A stretch of 64,000 nt of DNA from an uncultured Corynebacterium sp. GTDB taxonomy: Bacteria > Actinomycetota > Actinomycetes > Mycobacteriales > Mycobacteriaceae. The stretch is taken from contig NZ_CAMIBP010000011.1 of assembly GCF_946223165.1 (NCBI RefSeq), forward strand, positions 9,737 to 73,736. The letters run 5' to 3'. Both the position numbers and the translations under genes were made by a program. Below the pieces are notes generated by a model. The model saw nothing but the letters and a program-made list of their open reading frames with translations, had not been told where the DNA came from and did no database searches. How positions within the stretch are numbered: the first letter of the stretch is position 1; every line of letters begins with the position of its first letter. Positions 48,459-59,181 of this stretch are shown here, piece by piece.

Positions 48459-51407
48459 CTAAGCCTCCTTTCCAGTCGATGTCGTACGTTCCGCAGTAGA
48501 TTCCGCCAGGGCGTCCTGAGCGAGGTCAGGTACGCTCTCCGGGACCGCGTCGTTGTCGAGGCGGCCGCCGGCGGAATGCAGGATGTGCAGGACCAGGCCC
48601 ACGACGACAAGGTAGACGCCGGCGTCGAAGACGAGCGCGGAAGGCAGCGAGACGTGGCCCACCCAGGGCACCTCGATGTGGCCGTAGAAGGTGGTCAAGG
48701 GCGCGCGCCCGAAGGGCAGCGGCACGAGGACCGCGGCCGCGGCGATGAGCAGCCCGATGCCGAGGACGCGCCCCGGATCCACCGGCAGGGTGGCCTCCAG
48801 CTCGCGGCGCCCGCCGGCGAGGTAACGCAGCGTGAGCGCCAGCGCGGCGACGAGCCCGCCCGCAAAACCTCCGCCGGGCGCGTTGTGCCCGGCGAAGAAG
48901 AAGTACAGGCTCAGCGCCATCATGGAGGGGAAGAGCGCGTGGGTGACGACGGTGACCAACAGTGAACGGCGCTCGTTCTCCGCGCGGCTCGTGGCCAACC
49001 AACGGCTCGAGCGTGTGCGCAGCGTCGGGCGGCGCGAAGGGCGTGCGAAGGATTCCGTGCCGTAGATGAGGGAGGCCACGCCGGTGGCGGCGATGGCTAG
49101 CACCGTAATTTCGCCGAAGGTATCCCACGCGCGCAGGTCCACGAGCAGCACGTTGACCGTGTTGGCGCCGTGGCCGATGGTGTGTGCGAGCTCCGGCATG
49201 AACTGTGAGATGGGTTCCGCCGTGCGGGCATTGAGCGCAAAGATGGCCACCACGACGACGGCTATGCCCACGCCCACGGACAGCCACGCCCGCAGCCGGT
49301 TGGTCTTCGGATCCTGGCGCCACGTGACGGTAGGCGGCATGCGGCGCAGCACCAGCATGAACAGAACCACCACGATGGTCTCGACCAACAGCTGCGTGAG
49401 AGCAAGATCGGGGGCGCCGTGCAGCGCAAAGATAAAGGCCACGCCGTAGCCCGTCACGCCGGTGACGAGCACCGCCGAGAGGCGATTGTGCATGACGGTG
49501 GCGCCGAGCGCTGCCACCATGATGATGACCGCGGTGACGGCCTGCCACACGTTGTCGGCCACGATCATATGGACGTCCGTGAGGTCCCCTCCGATGAGCG
49601 ACGTGGTGATGACGAGGATGAGGCACACAAAGATGGTGGCCAAGTTGAATTGCAGCGAGCCGCGCTGCGTGGTGGAGGTAATCCGCAGGGAAAGAGCGCG
49701 CAACCCGTCGAGGACGGCGTCGTACGCCGCGTTGGCGTCGCCCAGCGCGTGGGTTTCGAAGTGGGCGCGTGCCACTAGCTCGCGCTGCCAGTGCATCACC
49801 GCACCGGCGGCCACGATGAACGCCGACAATCCCAGCGCGGGGTCCAGCCGTGCCACAGAGAGAGCCCATGGAGGTGGGCCTCGGGGAAAGCGGCATCGAT
49901 GGGCGCAGCGATTGCGGCGGACAGCGGCCGCGGCCAGAGGCCGAACGCGATCGTGCCTGCAGTGAGCAGAGCAGGCGGTGCCCACAGGAGAGGTCCCGCG
50001 GGGTGCATGCCCTCGACGGCCTTCGATGCTTCGCGGCCCGCGAAGGCACCCCACAAGAAGCGCAGGGCATAGGCCATGGTGAGGACTGAGCCCGCGACAA
50101 CGCCCACAAGCAGCAGACTGCGGGGCATGCCCACCAGCTGCTCTTCGTGCAGGATGGCCGTGAGGGCCGATTCTTTAGACGCAAAGCCCAGCAGCGGCGG
50201 GATGCCGGCCATGGACAGCGCTGAGATGACCGCGAGCCCGGCCAGTAGCGGCGCGCGTCGACCCAGCCCACTGAGCTTCGTGATGTTGCGGGTGCCCGTT
50301 GTGTGATCGATGGCCCCCACGATCATGAAGAGCGTGGCCTTGAACAGTGAATGTGCGCAGGTCAACGCGAGGCCCGCCTGCAGTGCGGCCGCCGAGCCCA
50401 CCGAGGTCACCGCCAGGATGAAGCCCAGCTGCGAGACCGTGCCGTAGGCCAGGATGAGCTTGAGATCGTATTGTTTGAGCGCCATCCACCCGCCCAGCAG
50501 CATGGTGCCCACCCCCAGCGGAATGAGCACGAGATGCCAGGAGTCCACCACGTGCAGCGCGGGCGCCAGCCGCGCCACCAGGTAGATACCGGCTTTGACC
50601 ATGGCCGCCGAATGCAGATACGCGGAGACCGGCGTCGGGGCCGCCATCGCGCCGGGCAGCCAAAAGTGGGTGGGGATGATGGCGGACTTGGTCAGGGCGC
50701 CGGCGATGATGAGCACGATGGCGGTGGTGGCAAAAGGCGTGGAGGCCAGGTCCACGTGGCCCTCGGCCGCAAGCCTCGCTGAGCGTCCACGTCCCTGTCT
50801 GCCGTCCCACGATGATGAAGCCCACCAGCATGGCTAGTCCGCCCAGCACGGTGATCATGAGCGCCTGCAGCGCGGCGCGTCGGGCGGAGGCGCGCTCGCT
50901 GTAGTAGCTGACGAGCAGGAAAGACAGGAGTGACGTGAGCTCCCAGAAGACGTACATCACCAGGACGTTGTCGGCGATGATGAGGCCGAACATGACGGCG
51001 GCGAACCCGGTCAATTCGGCGGCGAAGAGGCCCAGCCGGGTGGGGCGCAGGCGGCGCGCGCGAGCGTCACCCGTGAAATAGCCCCAGCAGTAGAGCAAGA
51101 TGAGGGTGCCCATGCCCAGCACGATGGCGGCGAAAAGGGCGGAGAGCCCGTCGAGCCGGAATTCGAGATTGAGGTGGGCCGCGGGCATCCACGGGTAATC
51201 GGCGGTAAGGAAGCCGCCGTGCGTAAACGTGCCCCGCGCATAGTGGCTACCGAGCCATGCCGCGCCCGCGAGCGGGCTCAGAGCGAGGAGACCAAAGGCG
51301 CGGCGCCCACACAAGGACATGAGAGGCGGCGCGGCGGCTGCAGAGAGTAAGAGAACGAGGAGAACTATGAGCACAGAGGGGTAAGTCCTCCCTAAGGTCC
51401 GGGGCAT
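48459..51407 (-). pseudogene. mnhA: Mrp antiporter subunit A (A-B fusion) with two single-base frameshifts
   Basis: About 980 codons of MnhA/MrpA with a fused MnhB domain, but split over three frames. Part 1 (51407 to about 50772) runs through VMYVFWELTSLLSFLLVSYYSERAS. At 50771-50772 one extra A (plus strand) shifts the frame; the next frame resumes with AAEGHVDLASTPFATTA. Part 2 (to about 49848) contains LTKSAIIPTHFWLPGAMAAPTP and HSLFKATLFMIVGAIDH. There one base is missing (GGCTGG where GGCCTGG would restore LWHGLDPALGLSAF). Part 3 carries the rest of A and MnhB (NAPGGGFAGGLVAALAL). The +1 and -1 cancel, so only the middle ~307 codons are out of frame. No other decay is seen, so recent mutation or sequencing error are both possible. 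Start may be GTG 51374. Confidence 0.85.
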
Positions 51408-51513
51408 GCGTGCCCCACACTACACAAGAAGATTCTTCCAGTATTTAATGGGGGTAACCCGGACCTCAAGGCAGTTTTCACACGACGCTGAGCTGAACGC
51501 ACAGCGCCGTGCC

Positions 51514-52869
51514 CTAGTAGCGCGTGAGGAACAGGGCCTCTGCGATGGCAATGGCCTCGATTTCGCTCGGGTCGACAGACTCGTTGGCGGAGTGGATGAC
51601 GGCCTTGGGGTCCTCGACGCCGTAGAGGGCGATCTCGGCGTTCGGGTGCGCCTCCTGCAGCTCGGTGGTCAGCGGGATGGACCCGCCCATGCCCTGGGCC
51701 ACGACGGCGGTGCCGCCGTAGGCCTCGGAGAGGCACTCGCCCAGCAGGGTTGCGGCCGGCGCGGTCGGGTCGGTGGAGAAGCCGTCGTTGGCTTCGAGGA
51801 CCGTGGCGTTAACGTGGGCGCCCCAGGGGGTGTGTGCCTTCACGTGGGCGCACACGGCCTCGGCGATGGCGCGGGCGTCGGTGCCGGCCGGCACGCGCAG
51901 GTTGAGGTTGGCCTCCGCGGTCGCCGGGACGGCGTTGACGGCCTCGGCCACCGGGGTGGAGGTAAAGCCGGTCACGGAGATGGCTGGGCGGGCCCAGACG
52001 AAATCAGCGACGGCGTCGTCCGCGGTGCCCATGATCTCGGTGCCGTCGAGCATCTGTGCGTCGGCGCGGAAGTCGGCGCGTTCGTAGGCCTGGCCCTCCC
52101 ACGTCGCGGAGCAGTCCACGCCGTCGATGGTGGTGCGGCCGTACTCGTCGGTGAGCGAGTCGAGCGCACGCATGAGTGCCTTGACCGCATCCGGGGCGGC
52201 GCCGCCGAACTGACCCGAGTGGACCGCAGCGGCCAGGGTGTCGACCTTGACGTTGATCTGAGCGCCGCCGCGCAGCGACGTGGTGAGGGTCGGCTGGCCG
52301 ACCTTGGCGTTACCGGCGTCGGCGATCATGATGGCATCGGCAGCAAAGAGCTCCGGGCGCTCCTTAATGAGGGCGGAGAGGCCCTCACCGCCGCGCTCCT
52401 CGGAGCCCTCGATGAGGACCTTGAGGTTCAGCTCGGTGCCGCCGGCCTGCTCCACGGCGCGCAGCGCGGCCAGGTGCATGGCGATGTTGCCCTTGCAGTC
52501 TGCGGCGCCGCGACCGAACCAGCGGGTGGAGCCGTCCGCAGCCACTCGCTCGGTGAGCGTGAACGGGTCAGACTCCCAGGCGTCGCGGTTGCCGGCCGGT
52601 ACGACGTCGTAGTGCGAGTAGAGCAAGACGGTCTTGGCGTCCGGGCTTCCGGCCTTCGTACCCAGCAGGGCGGTGGAGCCGTCGGTGGTGGCGATGGCCT
52701 CCACGGCGAAGCCGGCCTCTTCCAGGGTGGACTTCATCCAGGCGGCGGCACCGGCGGTGAACTCCTCGTGGCCGGGCTCGTTATGGACGGAATTGAAGGA
52801 AACAATCTCGGCGAGCTGGGAGAAGATGCGCTCGCGGTCAGCAGTGACAAAGGAGGCGATATCAGTCAT
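51514..52869 (-). CDS. M20-family dipeptidase
   Basis: 451-residue zinc metallopeptidase of the M20A dipeptidase/CPG2 group. Metal ligands are visible in LLYSHYDVVPAG (His), GRGAADCKGNIAMHL (bridging Asp), IEGSEERGGEGL (catalytic Glu pair), IADAGN and the C-terminal IHSANESVD (His). The dimerisation lid is about 200-330. Probable cytoplasmic cleavage of dipeptides. TAAAGT is 7 nt before the ATG, giving a leaderless mRNA. Confidence 0.9.
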   Translation of the reverse strand: MTDIASFVTADRERIFSQLAEIVSFNSVHNEPGHEEFTAGAAAWMKSTLEEAGFAVEAIATTDGSTALLGTKAGSPDAKTVLLYSHYDVVPAGNRDAWESDPFTLTERVAADGSTRWFGRGAADCKGNIAMHLAALRAVEQAGGTELNLKVLIEGSEERGGEGLSALIKERPELFAADAIMIADAGNAKVGQPTLTTSLRGGAQINVKVDTLAAAVHSGQFGGAAPDAVKALMRALDSLTDEYGRTTIDGVDCSATWEGQAYERADFRADAQMLDGTEIMGTADDAVADFVWARPAISVTGFTSTPVAEAVNAVPATAEANLNLRVPAGTDARAIAEAVCAHVKAHTPWGAHVNATVLEANDGFSTDPTAPAATLLGECLSEAYGGTAVVAQGMGGSIPLTTELQEAHPNAEIALYGVEDPKAVIHSANESVDPSEIEAIAIAEALFLTRY

Positions 52870-53040
52870 GCCCCACACTTTACTGCCCATCGAGGCGCGG
52901 GTTGGTGCCATCCCTCAGGACTAGAGCCCGCGGCTGTGCCGCTGGTGGCGGGAGGCCAGGGTTATGGACATTTCGCTCTGTAGGACTACTATTAGGGACT
53001 TTGCAAATTATTCAGAATTTTCCTAGGGAAAGGATCCCAC

Positions 53041-55017
53041 ATGGGCAACCCCAGTGCCCCTGCGAGTCGATCGGTGACGACGGTCCGCGAGCTTACCCTG
53101 CGCGGCGTCATCATCGGTGGGCTTATCACCCTCGTCTTCACGGCGGCCAACGTCTATCTGGGCCTCAAGGTGGGCCTGACGTTTGCCACCTCGATCCCGG
53201 CTGCCGTGATCTCCATGGCCGTGTTGCGCAAGTTCGCCGGGCACAACGTCAAGGAGAACAACATCGTCCAGACCATCGCGTCTGCGGCGGGTACTCTGTC
53301 GGCTATCATCTTTGTCCTGCCCGGCCTCGTCATGGTGGGCTACTGGACCGGTTTTAGCTTCTGGGAGACCGCAGCCGTGTGCGCCATCGGCGGCATCCTG
53401 GGCGTCATGTACTCCATCCCGCTCCGTCGCGCGCTCGTCACGGGCTCCGATCTGCCGTACCCGGAGGGCGTGGCCGCGGCTGAGGTCCTCAAGGTGGGCG
53501 GCGACGCCGACACCACCCCGGAGGAACACGCGGAGAACGCCAAGGGCCTGCGCGTCATCCTCATGGGCGCACTCGTTTCCGCCGTCATGGCGTTGCTTGC
53601 GTCCATGAAGGCCGTGGCCTCCTCGGTGTCTACCTACTTCAAGCTGGGTTCCGGCGCCACCACCCTGGGTACCAGCCTGTCCATGGCGCTCATCGGCGTG
53701 GGGCACCTCGTGGGTCTGCCCGTTGGCATCGCCATGCTCGTCGGCGTGGTCATCTCCTTCTTCGTCCTGTTGCCCATCCGCACCAGCGGTGACATCTCGG
53801 ACGTGGCCGCAATGGCTGATGTCGTTGACACGGTCTTCTCCGGTGAGATTCGCTTCATCGGCGTGGGCACCATGGCCATCGCCGCCATCTGGACGCTCAT
53901 CAAGATCACGGGCCCGATTGTCACGGGCATCAGCTCCTCCCTCGCCGCCTCGCGCAAGCGCCAGGCGGGCGAGTCGGTGGATCTCACCGAGCGCGATCTT
54001 CCTTTCCCATATGTCGCCGGCACCATCGTCGTCCTCATGCTGCCCATCGGCCTGCTGCTATGGAACTTCCTGCGCACCACGGACATTCAGGAGCACATGT
54101 TCTCCCTCATTACGGTGTCCATTCTCTTCGTTCTTATTCTGGGTCTCGTCATCGCCTCGGTGTGCGGTTACATGGCCGGCCTCATCGGTGCATCCAACTC
54201 TCCGATTTCCTCCGTGGGCATCATCGCCGTCCTAAGCATCTCGCTCATCCTCGTGGCTGTGACGTCCGGTACCGGTGCCAACCCGACCTCGCTCGTGGCG
54301 TACACGCTGTTTACCGCCGCCATCGTCTTCGGTATCGCCACCATTTCCAACGACAACCTGCAGGATCTCAAGACCGGCCAGCTCGTCGGTGCCACCCCGT
54401 GGAAGCAGCAGGTGGCCCTGATTATTGGTGTCCTCTTCGGCTCCATCGTCATTCCGCCCATCCTTCAGGTCATGCTCACCGGCTTTGGCTTCCAAGGCAT
54501 GGAGGGCGCCGGCGAGGACGCCCTGGCTGCCCCGCAGGCGGCGCTCATGTCCTCGGTTGCCCGTGGCATTTTTGATAGCTCCCTGGATTGGAACCTCATC
54601 TTCCTGGGCACCGGTATCGGCGCGGTCATCATCGTCATCGATGAGGTCCTGCGCAAGACCACCGATAAGTACTCGCTGTCCCCGCTGGCCGTGGGCATGG
54701 GCATGTACCTTCCGGCCTCGCTGACCATTATCATTCCGATCGGCGCCATCCTGGGCTTCTTCTACGACAAGTGGGCCGCGAAGCAGTCCAACCCGGAGGC
54801 CTCCCAGCGCCTGGGCACCCTCGTGGCCACCGGCCTCATCGTGGGCGAGTCCATCTTCGGCGTCATCAACGCGGCCATCATCGCCGCGGCTGGCGGAGAC
54901 AGCCCGCTGGAGATTTTCGAAGGCGGCACGTGGTCCAACGTGCTGGGCGTCATCCTCTTCGTCGCTGGCGTTGCCTTCGTGTACCGCTGGACCCAGCGCA
55001 AGACGCAGGCTACGTAG
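53041..55017 (+). CDS. OPT-family oligopeptide/metal-chelate transporter
   Basis: 658 residues with about 15 membrane helices. OPT signatures are TVRELTLRGVIIGGLITLVFTAANVYLGLKVGLTFATSIPAAV (helices 1-2), NNIVQTIASAAGTLSAIIFVLPGLV, LPYPEGVAAAEVLKVG and ATISNDNLQDLKTGQLVGATPWKQQ. It imports small peptides or chelates driven by protons. AAAGGA precedes the ATG. The neighbouring divergent gene is a dipeptidase, which suits peptide use. Confidence 0.92.
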   Translation: MGNPSAPASRSVTTVRELTLRGVIIGGLITLVFTAANVYLGLKVGLTFATSIPAAVISMAVLRKFAGHNVKENNIVQTIASAAGTLSAIIFVLPGLVMVGYWTGFSFWETAAVCAIGGILGVMYSIPLRRALVTGSDLPYPEGVAAAEVLKVGGDADTTPEEHAENAKGLRVILMGALVSAVMALLASMKAVASSVSTYFKLGSGATTLGTSLSMALIGVGHLVGLPVGIAMLVGVVISFFVLLPIRTSGDISDVAAMADVVDTVFSGEIRFIGVGTMAIAAIWTLIKITGPIVTGISSSLAASRKRQAGESVDLTERDLPFPYVAGTIVVLMLPIGLLLWNFLRTTDIQEHMFSLITVSILFVLILGLVIASVCGYMAGLIGASNSPISSVGIIAVLSISLILVAVTSGTGANPTSLVAYTLFTAAIVFGIATISNDNLQDLKTGQLVGATPWKQQVALIIGVLFGSIVIPPILQVMLTGFGFQGMEGAGEDALAAPQAALMSSVARGIFDSSLDWNLIFLGTGIGAVIIVIDEVLRKTTDKYSLSPLAVGMGMYLPASLTIIIPIGAILGFFYDKWAAKQSNPEASQRLGTLVATGLIVGESIFGVINAAIIAAAGGDSPLEIFEGGTWSNVLGVILFVAGVAFVYRWTQRKTQAT

Positions 55018-55041
55018 CCAGCCGTTAGCGGCGCGCGCAGA

Positions 55042-55056
55042 GCTTGCCGATGCCGC
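55042..55056 (-). repeat. Dispersed 15-mer, copy 10
   Basis: Exact reverse copy in the gap after the OPT gene, 25 bp past its stop. Confidence 0.9.
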
Positions 55057-55070
55057 ACCTTCCGCACCCC

Positions 55071-55101
55071 GCGGCCCTGCCACTGTTCGTGGCGGGGCCG
55101 C
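55071..55101 (+). terminator. Terminator after the OPT gene
   Basis: 13-bp stem (55071-55083 with 55089-55101, one G-T pair) and a 5-nt loop. Confidence 0.75.
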
Positions 55102-55133
55102 TTGTGCGATCGCTGCGGGCGTGCGCGTCATAT

Positions 55134-55195
55134 CTTGCACTCGATGGTGTCGAGTGCCAAGATGGTTCCTAGCACTCGCTTGGGGCAAGTGCCAG
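55134..55195 (+). promoter_or_regulatory. Two CIRCE (HrcA) operators upstream of groEL2
   Basis: CIRCE-1: GCACTC-N9-GAGTGC core (55137-55157). CIRCE-2: TAGCACTC-N9-AAGTGCC (55170-55193). Both match TTAGCACTC-N9-GAGTGCTAA apart from small deviations. HrcA repression of groEL in actinobacteria is established. The leader from here to the ATG is about 120 nt. Confidence 0.85.
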
Positions 55196-55211
55196 AAACC
55201 TCTGTGGTTGA

Positions 55212-56957
<1,746 letters not shown>

Positions 56958-56980
56958 GCCTGCCCACTCAGTGACCAGCT

Positions 56981-57020
56981 AAGCTCGGTGCACCCTTATA
57001 TATAAGGGTGCACCGGGCTT
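56981..57020. terminator. Long palindromic terminator after groEL2
   Basis: A perfect 30-bp palindrome (56986-57015) extended to 20-bp arms with one wobble pair, ending in TTT. Confidence 0.85.
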
Positions 57021-57583
57021 TGGTGCGTTGTGGGCCTGTGCTGGGCGGCTCGCACGCGCGGCAGGACACGGCGAGTCGCTGAGCGGAGGCGGGGTGAGCA
57101 TTTCCGGGCCCGCAGCCCGTCGCGCTGGGTAGCGACGTATGCCACATAACCGGACGTGATCTCTGGATAGTCGGGCTTGATAAACCTGAACGGGAGATTA
57201 ATGTGTGCCATTCAAATGCCCCCGTTTTGGGGTGTTAAAAGTTAAGGTTTCCTTAATGGGCGGTGGGGGTGTAGGCGCTTAAATCGATCCTTGTGGCTTC
57301 TGTGTTACGCCGCTGTGATGTTTTAGGCCGAAAACTTCAAGCTAGAGGCGTAAAACTGCAGGTGGAGTGATTACGGGGAATTTCTGGTTGGGTAACTGAA
57401 TGATTACTAATAGGAGTCGGCGGCGGGTCAATGGTTGGAAAATTATTGAGTTTTCCGCTTGACGGCTCGGGAAAATATGCAAAGATATCTCCTGTGGCTC
57501 CCACAACGGGATGTCGTAACAATCCGTAAATATCAACATCCCGACTTCTTGTGGGGTTGGGCTCTCTCAAAAGGAGATACACA
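57021..57583 (+). promoter_or_regulatory. Long AT-richer leader region of the porin operon
   Basis: 563 bp without a convincing gene; several short open frames exist but lack ribosome binding sites and family sequence. Likely promoter elements are -35 TTGACG (57459-57464) and a -10 around AAGATA (57482-57487), leaving an untranslated leader of about 90 nt. A small palindrome TTAAGG-TTT-CCTTAA is at 57242-57256. Confidence 0.5.
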
Positions 57584-57748
57584 ATGGATCTCGGTACCAT
57601 TTCCGATCAGCTCGCTCTCTTCGCTGACTGGGTTGACGCCATCCGTGGCACCTTCCTGAACCTGCCGAAGTTCGTCACCAAGATCGCTGACCTGGCTGAG
57701 AACGGCGAGACCTACGTCAACGCCACCACCGCTCTGTCCAGCAAGTAA
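57584..57748 (+). CDS. porH: PorH-type mycomembrane porin subunit
   Basis: 54-residue peptide without signal sequence (MDLGTISDQLALFADWVDAI), an amphipathic helix as in corynebacterial PorH. Partners with PorA to form the cation-selective cell-wall channel in the mycolate outer membrane. Two Ser near the C-terminus (52, 53: ALSSK) match the region where the C. glutamicum protein carries a mycoloyl group. Position between groEL2 and porA/ppk2 is the classic por locus. AAAAGGAGA lies upstream of the ATG. Sequence identity with characterised PorH is modest; the call leans on locus and size. Confidence 0.85.
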   Translation: MDLGTISDQLALFADWVDAIRGTFLNLPKFVTKIADLAENGETYVNATTALSSK

Positions 57749-57829
57749 GAGCAACTGGCCTGACTAGGCCCTCAATTTCCTTGATTCCCATTGGGGATCG
57801 CTCAACCCTTCTTTGAATTGGAGAACATA

Positions 57830-57967
57830 ATGGAATTCCTCGACACTTGGAACGCACTTTCCTCTGGCGCCACCATCACCGGTGAGCTCCTCAAGCTGGC
57901 CGACATCGCTTCCGACCTGGCTGACTCCGTCTCCGACCTGCTCGGTCTGGTTGACAAGAACCTGTAA
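57830..57967 (+). CDS. porA: PorA-type mycomembrane porin subunit
   Basis: 45-residue peptide: MEFLDTWNALSSGATITG followed by ELLKLADIASDLADSVSDL and a short end. Acidic amphipathic helix with no signal peptide, matching corynebacterial PorA in size and style (45 residues in C. glutamicum). Ser11/Ser12 lie near the position of the mycoloylated Ser15 of the C. glutamicum protein. TTGGAG lies before the ATG. 81 bp after porH, same operon, followed by a terminator. Confidence 0.82.
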   Translation: MEFLDTWNALSSGATITGELLKLADIASDLADSVSDLLGLVDKNL

Positions 57968-58000
57968 TAGTTCTTCGGTGTAAGCCGAAGCTTCCAGGTT

Positions 58001-58030
58001 AAAGGTCCGTGCTTATGCACGGACCTTTTT
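58001..58030 (+). terminator. Terminator of the porH-porA operon
   Basis: AAAGGTCCGTGC (58001-58012), a 4-nt loop, GCACGGACCTTT (58017-58028), continuing in T. A smaller hairpin CTTCGG/CCGAAG precedes it at 57973-57990. Confidence 0.9.
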
Positions 58031-58112
58031 GCAGTTTTAGCTCACGTGATTTCACTTAGCCTTAACCTCGAACTCTCAGCTTTGCGACGCTGAACAGAGT
58101 AAAATATCCCGC

Positions 58113-59012
58113 ATGGCTGATATTAAAGACGACGAACTCCCCGTTATCGACCTTGCTAAGACTGACGGCTATGTCGTCGACGACTCTGACGAGGACGATC
58201 CGGCGCTCATCATGCCGGACGGTTCGCCCATTGAAACGTGGCGCGAGAATTACCCGTATGAAGAGCGCATGTCCCGTGACGAGTACGAGGTCACCAAGCG
58301 TGCCCTGCAGATTGAGCTGCTGAAGTGGCAGAACTGGACCAAGGAAACGGGTCAGCGCCACATCATCATCTTCGAGGGTCGCGACGCCGCTGGTAAGGGC
58401 GGCACCATCAAGCGCTTCAATGAGCACCTCAACCCGCGTGGTGCTCGCACTGTGGCGCTGGAGAAGCCCTCTCCGCGTGAGTCCACGTCGTGGTACTTCC
58501 AGCGCTACATTCAGCACTTCCCGGCCGGCGGCGAAATCGTCTTCTTCGACCGTTCCTGGTACAACCGCTCCGGTGTGGAGCGCGTCATGGGCTTCTGTAC
58601 GGAGTCCCAGCACGCGGAGTTCCTGCGCGAGGTGCCGATGTTGGAGAACATGATCCTCGGTTCCGGCATCTCCCTGACCAAGTTGTGGTTCTCTGTGACC
58701 CGCAAGGAGCAGCGCACCCGCTTCGCCATCCGCCAGATTGACCCGGTGCGCCAGTGGAAGCTGTCGCCGATGGACCTGGCGTCCCTGGACAAGTGGGATG
58801 ACTACACCCGCGCCAAGGAAGAGCAGTTCCGCTACACCGACACCGATGAGTCCCCGTGGATCACCATCAAGTCGAATGACAAGAAGCGTGCCCGCATCAA
58901 CGCTATGCGCTACGTTCTGTCCAAGTTTGAGTACACCAACAAGGATCACTCCGTGGTGGGTGAGCCGGACGAGCTCATCGTCAAGCGCGGTCGCGACCAG
59001 ATTGGTGACTAA
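58113..59012 (+). CDS. ppk2: Polyphosphate kinase 2
   Basis: 299-residue P-loop kinase using polyphosphate to phosphorylate nucleoside diphosphates (or the reverse). Walker A is FEGRDAAGKGGTIKRF (about residues 88-103), followed by TSWYFQRYIQHFPAGGEIVFFDRSWYNRSGVERVMGFC with Walker B Asp and lid Arg, and KLWFSVTRKEQRTRF. Length fits one-domain PPK2 such as PPK2B of C. glutamicum, which lies at the same por locus. The N-terminus is acidic. Confidence 0.94.
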   Translation: MADIKDDELPVIDLAKTDGYVVDDSDEDDPALIMPDGSPIETWRENYPYEERMSRDEYEVTKRALQIELLKWQNWTKETGQRHIIIFEGRDAAGKGGTIKRFNEHLNPRGARTVALEKPSPRESTSWYFQRYIQHFPAGGEIVFFDRSWYNRSGVERVMGFCTESQHAEFLREVPMLENMILGSGISLTKLWFSVTRKEQRTRFAIRQIDPVRQWKLSPMDLASLDKWDDYTRAKEEQFRYTDTDESPWITIKSNDKKRARINAMRYVLSKFEYTNKDHSVVGEPDELIVKRGRDQIGD

Positions 59013-59051
59013 GCACCATGCACCGACCGCGCATTAGCGGCTCGTGCATAC

Positions 59052-59096
59052 ATAGAGAAAGAGGCGGCCAGGTTTCCTGGCCGCCTCTTTCTCTAT
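59052..59096. terminator. Bidirectional terminator between ppk2 and the NRPS gene
   Basis: 21-bp perfect arms (59052-59072 and 59076-59096) with a 3-nt loop. It has A-rich and T-rich ends and so works for both convergent genes. Confidence 0.9.
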
Positions 59097-59181
59097 CTAG
59101 CTAGTGTTTCCACCTAGCTAGTGTTTCCACCTAGCTAGTGTTTCCATCTAGCTAGTGTTTCCACCTAGCTAGTGTTTCCAC
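59097..59181. repeat. Five tandem copies of a 17-bp unit at the NRPS stop codon
   Basis: CTAGCTAGTGTTTCCAC repeated 5 times (units start at 59097, 59114, 59131, 59148, 59165; the third ends in T). On the minus strand each unit reads TGG-AAA-CAC-TAG plus CTAG, that is the last three codons and the stop of the NRPS gene, copied four more times downstream. Confidence 0.95.

Noticed and set aside
48526..51407. mnhA region as three separate genes
   Set aside because: Each piece lacks its own start signal, and the pieces join into one MnhA-MnhB protein when single bases are corrected.
51392..51407. GGGGCA-TGCG-TGCCCC palindrome at the mnhA start as an operator
   Set aside because: Short, GC-rich and at an uncertain start codon; too likely by chance in this composition.
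56996..57211. 71-codon minus-strand frame after groEL2
   Set aside because: It ends in the groEL2 terminator palindrome and lacks translation signals.
57337..57600. 87-codon minus-strand frame in the porin leader
   Set aside because: No ribosome binding site, no family sequence, overlaps the porH start and promoter.
59097..59181. Tandem repeat considered as a CRISPR array
   Set aside because: 17-bp units are directly adjacent with no spacers and derive from the end of a gene.
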